In this document: positions 26,301-33,060 of the stretch, in pieces
How positions within the stretch are numbered: position 1 is the stretch's first letter
Layout: each line of letters starts with the position of its first letter
DNA from: ZC4RG29 sp964521255
GTDB taxonomy: Bacteria; Bacteroidota; Bacteroidia; Cytophagales; Cyclobacteriaceae
NCBI GenBank assembly: GCA_964521255.1
Contig: CAZFRM010000001.1
Location: 62,001-126,000 of the forward strand
Direction: 5' to 3'
DNA: 64,000 bases
Position numbers and translations under genes: made by a program
The notes under the pieces: generated by a model
Told to the model about the DNA's origin: nothing
Database searches by the model: none
What the model saw: the letters and a program-made list of their open reading frames with translations, nothing else

Positions 26301-29300
26301 TTATAGTCCAATATTCAACCCTACTGTGTACGTCCTTAATTGAGGATTTGTGTTGTAGTCAACACCAGGCTGCCCGGGATTGGTGCTTGAGTTGAGCTCC
26401 GGATCGAGGCCTTCATACTTTGTAAACGTGAAAGCATTTTGCACCTGCGCAAAAAGCCGCACACTACGTATATTAAGCACGCTTGCTTTATCAAACAACG
26501 TTCCCGGGAGGTTATATCCCAAAACGATATTCTGAACTCTAAGGAAATCACCATCTTCAAGGAAACGGGTTATGGCATTTCCGGTCTGATTGGTTTGATT
26601 AGAACGGTTCAGGAACAGCCTGGGAACATCGGTGTCCGTATTCTCCGGTGTCCACCGTCTCAAAAGACCGGTACCGCTATTGGTAAAGTCAGTGTTATAC
26701 AAATTTTCCTGTGCAGTCACGTTATATACTTTATTGCCTCCTGAGAACCGGAGAAAAACTTCCAGGTCGAATCCTTTGTAAGCAAAACTATTAGAGAATC
26801 CTCCGTACCACTTAGGTAATGCATTACCCAGTAACCTGGCGTCTCCTCCCTTTGCAACATCTGTAAACACCAGCGCGGCACCCGATGTGTTACCAACATT
26901 GGTAGGGTCTTCAGGATCGTAGAAAGCATATACACCAGTGTCTACTCTGCGTTGAACAATTCTTCCATCACCTTTATAATAAAGCGGGTTTCCGTTACCC
27001 GGATTTACGCCTGCGTATTCATAGCCAAAGAAAGAACCTATCGATTCACCTACGCGCACAATATTATAAGTGAAAAATATATCCTGATCGACACCTTCGC
27101 TATTCTTCACCAACGACCTGATCTCGTTTTTAATAGAGGTAAAGTTGGCATTTATATTCCAGGTGAAATTGCCCTTATTTAAAACCTGAGCGCCCAAAGA
27201 GAGCTCAATACCACTATTGGTTAATGATCCTATGTTGCGGCTGATCCCGGGTCCAAAGAAAGTGTAGGAATAGGGGATACCAACAGAGTAAGGTGTAGGT
27301 GCGAACAGGATAAGACCATCGACATCATTCTTAAAATAATCTGCCGTAAGCGTAAACCGGTTCGACAGGAAGCCAAGATCAAGGCCTATATTAAGCTTCT
27401 TACTGGTTTCCCATTGCAGATCAGGATTGCTTGCCTGCGAAAATGCGATACCATTCTGCGAGGCATATCTTGCAGCGCCATACAACCCTGCATAGCCAAA
27501 GGAAGGAATATCCGTATTTCCTACTTCAGCATAGCTGGCCCGTATTTTAATGCTGTTCATTACATTATACAAGCCGGAATTCTGATAGAATTCTTCCTCC
27601 GACAACCGGTAACCCACAGAACCTCCCAGGAATGTACCTCTCCGGTTACTGGGCGCCAGGTCAGAAATACCATCGTTACGTGCGCTGAAGCCCAGCAGGT
27701 ATTTGTCCTTAAATGAATAGTTTATTCTTCCGAAGTAAGAATCAAAGCCCCGCTGCTCATAAAAACCGGAGGAGGTTTGTGTTACGTATGTTCCGGTGAT
27801 AAGGCTGTTTTGAATAAAGAAACGATCCGAAAAATTTTGTCCACCAGCACTGAAACGGCTGTTCGTAGTAAGCTGATACTCAAGACCGGCGGTAATATCC
27901 AGGCTATGAGCGCCAAAGTCTTTCTGATAAGTCAACAGATTTTGCCAGTTCCAAAGCATAAGTTCCCGGGAAGCAGAGGAGACCACACCATTTGATCCGC
28001 GACCATCACCGTGACGCGGATCCCAAGATTGAAAATCACGATTCGTCAGGTAGTCAACAGCATATTGGGTACGGGCACTAAGCCCATCTGTAATATTAAG
28101 CTTCAAATAGCCGTTACCAATAATCCGTGTTGTATTAGCCTCAGCAATATTGTTGTCCAGCACAAACTGCAAGTTTGTATAGTTACTGTCTATCGCACGG
28201 GTATTGTTTCCAGGACCAAGGGCAGTATTACCAGGTGACAAATTATACCCGGTAGGATTACTGGGATCCATTACGGGTACGTTGGGAAACAACCGCAAAC
28301 CTCCTGACAAATTCCCGGAAAGTGCATTAGTGCCTGAATTTAATCCTGAATTGCTCGTTCTGGCGACTGACAGGCTCAATCCAGTTTCCAGGTATTTGTT
28401 TATTTTATGGTCAACATTGGAGCGGAAAGAAAAACGGTCGAACGAATTTCGAACAATGGCGCCTTCCTGGTATGTATAGCCACCGGAGAAATAATACGTA
28501 GTTCTTTCGCTTCCTCCCCCTATACTAATGTTATAGTTACTAAATCTTCCTTCTCTGAAAAGAACATCCTGCCAATCGGTATCTACATTATCGGGTCCTG
28601 CAAAGGCTGCTTCCGCCTGGCCGGCGTTGACAAGCTTTTCATTTGCGATCTGTATAAACTGTTCAGCGTTGAGAAGATCAAACCTGCTTACTGTTTCTGA
28701 AAAGCCAGTAGTTGCACTAAAATCAACCCGCATTTTGTCTTTTGAGCCCCGCTTGGTTGTAATAAGAATCACGCCGTTTGCAGCGCGTGAACCATAAATG
28801 GCCGTAGCGGCTCCATCTTTAAGTACTTCAATAGATTCGATGTCAGCTGGATTGATATCCCCAAGAGGATTTGTATTTACTGTTGTAAGCGTACTCTGAT
28901 TACCCGTTAACATGGGAACATTATCGATTACGACTAAAGGGCTTACACCTGAAGTAATTGAATTGACTCCTCTTACGCGGATAATAGGAGCTTGCCCCAA
29001 AATTCCGCTGGGTACAGTTAACTGAACACCTGCAGCTCTTCCCGCAAGTTGCTGATCAAAGCTCGGCGTTGCCAGGTTAGAAAAATCAGCACCTGAAAGG
29101 GAGCTTATAGAACTCGTTACTTTTCTTTTTTCCTGCGTTCCGTAACCAACCACTACAACCTCTGTCAGTTGTGTTATGTCGATCTGCATGGCAACATTGA
29201 TCACAGTCTGGTCGCCAATAGCAATTTCTTGCGTAGCCAGACCGATGAAACTGAAGACAAGCACCTGGGCGCTACCGGGTGTATTCAGACTGTATTGCCC

Positions 29301-29468
29301 ATCTGCACTTGTGACCGTCCCCAGTGTAGTACCTTTAATGGTTACGTTCACGCCCGGAAGTGCTGACCCGTCTTCTGATGATGTCACCCTTCCTGTGACC
29401 GTTCGCTCCTGTGCCCATGTGGTAAAAAATAGGGCCACAAAGAAGCTGGTTAGTAGAATCTTCTTCAT
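26301..29468 (-). CDS. SusC/RagA-type TonB-linked outer-membrane transporter
   Basis: This is a 1055-residue TonB-dependent transporter. The signal is cleaved after TTWAQ, with a carboxypeptidase-like domain at 21-100. The region LTEVVVVGYGTQEKRKVTSS is the SusC hallmark. The plug carries GVNSITSGVSPLVVIDNVPM and SIEVLKDGAATAIYGSRAAN. The barrel ends in LRTYTVGLNIGL. With the downstream SusD it forms a nutrient-uptake pair, probably for an oligosaccharide or peptide, but no enzyme genes accompany it to tell which. Confidence 0.95.
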   Translation of the reverse strand: MKKILLTSFFVALFFTTWAQERTVTGRVTSSEDGSALPGVNVTIKGTTLGTVTSADGQYSLNTPGSAQVLVFSFIGLATQEIAIGDQTVINVAMQIDITQLTEVVVVGYGTQEKRKVTSSISSLSGADFSNLATPSFDQQLAGRAAGVQLTVPSGILGQAPIIRVRGVNSITSGVSPLVVIDNVPMLTGNQSTLTTVNTNPLGDINPADIESIEVLKDGAATAIYGSRAANGVILITTKRGSKDKMRVDFSATTGFSETVSRFDLLNAEQFIQIANEKLVNAGQAEAAFAGPDNVDTDWQDVLFREGRFSNYNISIGGGSERTTYYFSGGYTYQEGAIVRNSFDRFSFRSNVDHKINKYLETGLSLSVARTSNSGLNSGTNALSGNLSGGLRLFPNVPVMDPSNPTGYNLSPGNTALGPGNNTRAIDSNYTNLQFVLDNNIAEANTTRIIGNGYLKLNITDGLSARTQYAVDYLTNRDFQSWDPRHGDGRGSNGVVSSASRELMLWNWQNLLTYQKDFGAHSLDITAGLEYQLTTNSRFSAGGQNFSDRFFIQNSLITGTYVTQTSSGFYEQRGFDSYFGRINYSFKDKYLLGFSARNDGISDLAPSNRRGTFLGGSVGYRLSEEEFYQNSGLYNVMNSIKIRASYAEVGNTDIPSFGYAGLYGAARYASQNGIAFSQASNPDLQWETSKKLNIGLDLGFLSNRFTLTADYFKNDVDGLILFAPTPYSVGIPYSYTFFGPGISRNIGSLTNSGIELSLGAQVLNKGNFTWNINANFTSIKNEIRSLVKNSEGVDQDIFFTYNIVRVGESIGSFFGYEYAGVNPGNGNPLYYKGDGRIVQRRVDTGVYAFYDPEDPTNVGNTSGAALVFTDVAKGGDARLLGNALPKWYGGFSNSFAYKGFDLEVFLRFSGGNKVYNVTAQENLYNTDFTNSGTGLLRRWTPENTDTDVPRLFLNRSNQTNQTGNAITRFLEDGDFLRVQNIVLGYNLPGTLFDKASVLNIRSVRLFAQVQNAFTFTKYEGLDPELNSSTNPGQPGVDYNTNPQLRTYTVGLNIGL

Positions 29469-29476
29469 AGAATAAT

Positions 29477-29513
29477 GTTTAGGTTAATAAAAATTATCCC
29501 CCAAAATAGGGGG
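29477..29513 (-). promoter_or_regulatory. Leader of the second SusC gene: conserved box and small hairpin
   Basis: On the minus strand CCCCC TATTTT GGGGG (29498-29513) forms a hairpin over a -7-like box, followed by ATTAACCTAAAC (29477-29488) close to the ATG. Relative to the first SusC leader the stem differs by a paired C-G swap, while the loop is kept. Confidence 0.5.
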
Positions 29514-29763
29514 TAATTTTGTAATATGAAATACCTAATTATTCCTTGTTAATTCTTCATTTAGAATGAATTGAACATTAAGTAACTGATAATGTGCTGA
29601 TTAATTTATTTTATCTCTTTAATAAATAAATTAAATAATGCCGCGTATTACGGTATTGGTAGCAAGGGGCTGCCAAGAAAGTTTATCTTATTTGAGTGGA
29701 TTAAAAATGGGAGGATCAGGGAATCGAGCAATAAAGGTCAAAAAAATCTGATCAGGATATCGA
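29514..29763. other. A/T-rich gap with a possible gene scrap
   Basis: The part up to about 29637 is plain A/T-rich DNA. From about 29641 one plus-strand frame stays open for some 40 codons (AAYYGIGSKGLPRKFILFEW and onward) without a start codon. It may be the tail of a lost gene. I cannot assign it. Confidence 0.3.
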
Positions 29764-30138
29764 TCATGCCAAAATTGTTTTAACCGGATATTTTAAGATT
29801 TCAGGGTCTCTCGTCATTAAGTGATGACGGCCATACAGTGCTTGTGCGATAAGGATATGATCGAACGGGTCGTTATGGATTTTTTTTATACCGGAAATGA
29901 GGATGGTATGATTAATACTGATCGGAAGCTCTTCAAAATCATCGATTGCTTTTTCTACTAACCCTTTTGGAATTTTCAATTTTCCCAATGCAACCTTAAT
30001 ATAGATTTCCCATGTAACGGTTGCACTCAAAAAAACAGTATTCGATTTGTCTTCGATTAACTTTCTTGCTTCTTCCTTAATCGTCAGTGGATTATCATAC
30101 CACCAGATCAAAACGTGCGTATCTAAAATTATATTCAT
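29764..30138 (-). CDS. PIN-domain toxin (VapC type), second locus
   Basis: The 124-residue PIN protein has IILDTHVLIWW at the start (D6), VTWEIYIKVALGKL with the second acidic residue, and the C-terminal HNDPFDHILIAQAL. It belongs to the same subgroup as the toxin at 13.4-13.8 kb but is clearly divergent from it. It overlaps its antitoxin by 4 bp. All expected acidic residues are present, so it is probably active as an RNase if not neutralised. Confidence 0.88.
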   Translation of the reverse strand: MNIILDTHVLIWWYDNPLTIKEEARKLIEDKSNTVFLSATVTWEIYIKVALGKLKIPKGLVEKAIDDFEELPISINHTILISGIKKIHNDPFDHILIAQALYGRHHLMTRDPEILKYPVKTILA

Positions 30139-30362
30139 TGAAAGTGTCTCATAAAATCCTCGGGCAAATGATCAAAATCATCAGCCATCCAGACTTTTCC
30201 TTTAAATTGTCCGCCGGTTCGTTTCCCTCTTTTCTTCTTGATTTTCTCAAGCGAAACCAACGGTTCCCCATTACGGGCAATGATTATTTTTTCCCCACGC
30301 AACGCTCGTTCAATCAATGAAGACAAGGTTGACTTGGCTTTATGAATGTTTACTGTTTCCAT
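30135..30362 (-). CDS. Antitoxin of the Phd/YefM type, second locus
   Basis: The 75-residue protein METVNIHKAKSTLSSLIERA, then GEKIIIARNGEPLVSLEKI, is a textbook Phd/YefM N-terminal domain with a basic linker and a short toxin-binding tail. It starts right at the edge of a long palindrome (30361-30381) and is coupled to the PIN toxin. Confidence 0.88.
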   Translation of the reverse strand: METVNIHKAKSTLSSLIERALRGEKIIIARNGEPLVSLEKIKKKRGKRTGGQFKGKVWMADDFDHLPEDFMRHFQ

Positions 30363-30381
30363 TTAGCTAAGTTAGCTAAAT
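30361..30381. promoter_or_regulatory. Palindromic operator at the second toxin-antitoxin locus
   Basis: ATTTAGCTAA and TTAGCTAAAT are perfect inverted 10-mers around one base. The left end overlaps the antitoxin start codon. Position and symmetry fit an autoregulatory operator. Confidence 0.6.
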
Positions 30382-30399
30382 GCCGCGAAAAGTCCAGCC

Positions 30400-30515
30400 G
30401 GTTTTTTTTTAAACACAGCCCCGTTAGTCAATGCAAAAAGGGTATGATCTTTACCTAGGGTGATGCTTTTAGTTCCTCTTTGGCGGAACGATAATATTTC
30501 CATGCATAACGGCAC
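30400..30515 (-). pseudogene. Broken partial copy of rpmA (ribosomal protein L27)
   Basis: On the minus strand, the stretch encoding RQRGTK, then GKDHTLFALTNG and FKKK, matches the middle of the intact rpmA 570 bases away, almost base for base over two blocks. The copy has a one-base insertion near the GTTCCGCC block and a 17-base deletion that removes the codons after CATCACCCT. It has no proper start and its C-terminus runs into unrelated sequence. It cannot make L27. The copy lies in the same orientation as rpmA, with a decayed toxin-antitoxin locus between them. Confidence 0.8.
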
Positions 30516-30567
30516 AACAAGCTTTTTGTAAACATTCGTAATATTGTAGTTTGTACGAAACAATAAG

Positions 30568-30801
30568 ATGTCGGAAAAATTAACCATACTGATTTCACCT
30601 GAGCATAAAAAGTTTATCAAGCGGCATGCCCGCAAACAGAATAAAAGTGTTTCACGGTTTATTGATGATCTGCTCTCTTCAGTGAAAAGAAAAGCTTCCC
30701 TGGAAATGGAGCAAGGCGAATGGATAAAAAAAACTGCAGGAACTTATCAAACCGGGAAAAAAGATGTCCTGGTGGAACTGTTTAAAAGGATCTCCAGGTG
30801 A
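30568..30801 (+). CDS. Antitoxin-like protein (DUF6364-like), third locus
   Basis: The 77-residue protein begins MSEKLTILISPEHKKFIKRH and continues ARKQNKSVSRFIDDLL, a ribbon-helix-helix-like arrangement as in antitoxins paired with PIN toxins. An inverted repeat TTCGTA...TACGAA (30535-30559) lies just upstream and could be its operator. The toxin that should follow is only a remnant, so this antitoxin is now an orphan. The family name is from memory of similar proteins. Confidence 0.7.
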   Translation: MSEKLTILISPEHKKFIKRHARKQNKSVSRFIDDLLSSVKRKASLEMEQGEWIKKTAGTYQTGKKDVLVELFKRISR

Positions 30802-30930
30802 GGAAGTCTACCTTGATGCCAACATTGTGATAGATTATCCGAATGCTTCGTCAAAAGACTGTGCAACAGTTGTGAACTGTATCCGGATGACTTTGTTGCT
30901 AAAATGAGATGGATATTGGAGAAATTGTAA
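30800..30930 (+). pseudogene. Remnant of a PIN-domain toxin
   Basis: Directly after the antitoxin, one frame reads EEVYLDANIVIDYPNASSKD, the first strand of a PIN domain with its acidic D, and stops at 30907. A second frame gives ELYPDDFVAKMRWILEKL and stops at 30930. An intact toxin would need about 130 codons, but only about 43 are left in two frames, so an internal deletion has destroyed it. Confidence 0.65.
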
Positions 30931-30970
30931 GGGTCTGTTACTGAAATCTGTATAATGGCTGGCTTATTAT

Positions 30971-31234
30971 TTAAGCCACTACAACTGGTTCTACCGAAAC
31001 GTATGATTTATTTTCTTTCTTTTTCTTAAAAACCACAACGCCATTTGTCAAGGCAAAAAGTGTATGATCTTTACCTATCCCTACATTTTTACCAGGGTGA
31101 TGCTTGGTTCCTCTTTGGCGAACGATGATATTTCCAGCAATTACTTGTTGGCCACCAAAAACTTTAACGCCAAGACGTTTGCTTTCTGATTCGCGTCCGT
31201 TCTTTACTTTACCTTCACCTTTTTTATGTGCCAT
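30971..31234 (-). CDS. rpmA: 50S ribosomal protein L27
   Basis: L27 lies near the peptidyl-transferase centre. The 87-residue protein starts MAHKKGEGKVKNGRESESKR and has the IVRQRGTKHHPGKNVGIGKD and FALTNGVVVF signatures. It has the direct MAHKK start without the cleaved N-terminal extension known from Firmicutes. It is downstream of rplU as usual. A damaged duplicate of its middle part lies about 570 bases away. Confidence 0.97.
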   Translation of the reverse strand: MAHKKGEGKVKNGRESESKRLGVKVFGGQQVIAGNIIVRQRGTKHHPGKNVGIGKDHTLFALTNGVVVFKKKKENKSYVSVEPVVVA

Positions 31235-31280
31235 TTCTTATTCTTAATCTAATCGTTAATAATTAATCGAACCGCTAATT

Positions 31281-31589
31281 TTAGCCGATGCTTTCAATTT
31301 GCACCTTTGTGAATTGCTGGCGATGCCCATTCTTTTTAGCGTAGCCTTTTCTTCTTTTCTTTTTGAAGACAAGTACTTTATCATTCTTTACGTGTTCCAG
31401 TATTTTACCAGAAACTGTTGCCCCGGCAACAGTAGGCGCACCAACCTTCACACTTCCTTCATCATCAATAAGCAATACCTTATCAAAACTAACTGCTGAT
31501 CCGGCTTCGCCTTCAAGTTTAGGAGCATAGATATACTGATCTTTTGCAACCCTGAACTGTTTTCCTGATATGTCTACAATTGCGTACAT
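31281..31589 (-). CDS. rplU: 50S ribosomal protein L21
   Basis: The 102-residue L21 protein starts MYAIVDISGKQFRVAKDQYI, with VLLIDDEGSVKVGAPTV in the middle and the basic KKKRRKGYAKKNGHRQQFT at the end, all family-typical. It is the first gene of rplU-rpmA, with 46 bases between the two. A TACCTTTG promoter box lies 23-30 bases upstream of its start. Confidence 0.97.
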   Translation of the reverse strand: MYAIVDISGKQFRVAKDQYIYAPKLEGEAGSAVSFDKVLLIDDEGSVKVGAPTVAGATVSGKILEHVKNDKVLVFKKKRRKGYAKKNGHRQQFTKVQIESIG

Positions 31590-31611
31590 AGCTTTTTCAA
31601 AAATAGGACTG

Positions 31612-31619
31612 CAAAGGTA
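31612..31619 (-). promoter_or_regulatory. Probable -7 promoter box of rplU-rpmA
   Basis: Read on the minus strand this is TACCTTTG, an exact TAnnTTTG match 23 bases before the rplU start codon. No clear TTTG at the -33 position. Confidence 0.55.
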
Positions 31620-31799
31620 GAAAAAGAATCAATATTTCAGAACCTCATAAAAAGTATTTTACCTTACTGACGATTATCCAACGTTTGAAAATTTTTTTTC
31701 TCCACAATGGCCAAAACATGATGTATAAGAATGACGTAAGAAACAACCCACTAAAGCATTATTTTACAGGAACTTATATTTCCACATTTAATCAACAAG

Positions 31800-31808
31800 T
31801 TATCCACA
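31800..31808 (+). promoter_or_regulatory. DnaA box upstream of the ribonucleotide reductase genes
   Basis: TTATCCACA is an exact match to the DnaA-box consensus. It lies about 30 bases upstream of the proposed -33 element of nrdB. Nearby TCCACA-containing sequences (31781 and 31692 areas) could be weaker sites. In E. coli nrdAB is controlled by DnaA, so a similar role is plausible but unproven. Confidence 0.5.
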
Positions 31809-31837
31809 TTCGTTGAAATCAGCTCAAAAAACAACTT

Positions 31838-31868
31838 TTTGATTATTTAGAATCGTTTCTTTCATTTG
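31838..31868 (+). promoter_or_regulatory. Probable promoter of nrdB-nrdA
   Basis: TTTG at 31838-31841 and TTCATTTG at 31861-31868 are separated by 19 bases. The -7 box deviates from TAnnTTTG at one position. The leader to the nrdB ATG would be about 140 bases. It contains a run of seven G and an imperfect hairpin near 31951-31968. Confidence 0.55.
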
Positions 31869-32013
31869 TACACTTGACGCTGACCGGGGGGGCGAGCTTT
31901 TACAACTGGCCTTCTAAAGCAAACAAGAATTTTTACTGACTTAAAATCTAGGGTATTCGCCTTGGCGGATATTCTTTTCAATTTTTGGTTGAATTTATAA
32001 ACCCTTAAGAATC

Positions 32014-33003
32014 ATGAGCCACAACAGCCCTGAAGAACCCATTCTGAAAGAAAACAAGGACCGATTCGTTCTTTTCCCTATTCGTCATCACGATATATGG
32101 AAATTTTATAAACAGGCTGAGGCAAGCTTTTGGACTGCGGAGGAAATTGACCTGAGTCATGATTTGCGCGACTGGCAAAACCTTAACGACGGTGAACGCC
32201 ACTTTATCACGCATGTGCTCGCCTTCTTTGCGGCCAGCGATGGAATTGTTAACGAGAACCTCGCTGAACATTTCATATCCGAAGTTCAGTACACAGAAGC
32301 CAAGTTTTTCTACGGTTTTCAAATCGCTATTGAAAATATCCACTCTGAGACGTACTCATTATTGATTGATACATACGTTAAAGATCCGAAGGAGAAAGAC
32401 AAGTTGTTTCATGCCGTTGAAACAATGGACTGTGTTAAGAAAAAAGCTGACTGGGCCCTGCGTTGGATTGATAAAGGAAGTTTTCAGGAAAGACTTATTG
32501 CCTTTGCTGCTGTGGAAGGAATTTTCTTTTCCGGTTCTTTCTGTTCAATTTTTTGGTTGAAGAAACGTGGCCTTATGCCCGGTCTTAGTTTTTCAAATGA
32601 ACTAATATCACGTGATGAAGGATTGCATTGTGATTTTGCATGTCACCTTTATACGCAACATGTTGTCGGTAAACTCCCTGAAGAAACTGTGATTGCAATT
32701 ATTAAAGATGCCGTAGAAATAGAAAAAGAATTTGTGACGGATGCATTGCCTGTTAACCTGATCGGGATGAATGCCGAACAGATGAGACAGTATATAGAAT
32801 TTGTTGCCGATCGTTTGCTCAATGAGCTTGTTGGCAAAAAAGTTTACAACGCAACGAATCCATTCGACTTCATGGAGATGATTTCATTGCGCGGTAAAAC
32901 TAATTTCTTTGAAAAACGTGTAGCTGAATATCAGAAGGCTGGTGTAATGAAGAGCACAGAGAAAGAAACTGCTCCGAAGTTTTCACTGAACGAAGATTTT
33001 TAG
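32014..33003 (+). CDS. nrdB: Ribonucleoside-diphosphate reductase class Ia, beta subunit
   Basis: NrdB houses the diiron-tyrosyl radical used by NrdA to reduce ribonucleotides. The 329-residue protein resembles the eukaryote-like R2 group. Metal ligands are seen in FAASDGIVNENL, the E-x-x-H pair in IAIENIHSETYSLLI with the radical tyrosine four residues after the histidine, and ISRDEGLHCDF. The C-terminus ends with acidic FSLNEDF, which would dock into NrdA. It precedes nrdA by 57 bases. Confidence 0.96.
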   Translation: MSHNSPEEPILKENKDRFVLFPIRHHDIWKFYKQAEASFWTAEEIDLSHDLRDWQNLNDGERHFITHVLAFFAASDGIVNENLAEHFISEVQYTEAKFFYGFQIAIENIHSETYSLLIDTYVKDPKEKDKLFHAVETMDCVKKKADWALRWIDKGSFQERLIAFAAVEGIFFSGSFCSIFWLKKRGLMPGLSFSNELISRDEGLHCDFACHLYTQHVVGKLPEETVIAIIKDAVEIEKEFVTDALPVNLIGMNAEQMRQYIEFVADRLLNELVGKKVYNATNPFDFMEMISLRGKTNFFEKRVAEYQKAGVMKSTEKETAPKFSLNEDF

Positions 33004-33060
33004 TTACATTGAAATACATTTTTTAATCTATTCATCAACCCATAACAACCCCTATCAAGA

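Noticed and set aside
29638..29763. Possible small gene after the second SusC leader
   Set aside because: The frame with protein-like residues has no start codon, and the frame with an ATG looks random. It is kept only as a possible gene scrap.
30372..30635. 87-codon frame on the minus strand as a real gene
   Set aside because: Its only recognisable part is the broken rpmA copy. The rest is antisense to the third antitoxin locus.
31951..31968. Imperfect hairpin in the nrdB leader as an attenuator or NrdR site
   Set aside because: The loop is only two bases and no NrdR-like box pair is recognisable. The evidence is too thin.
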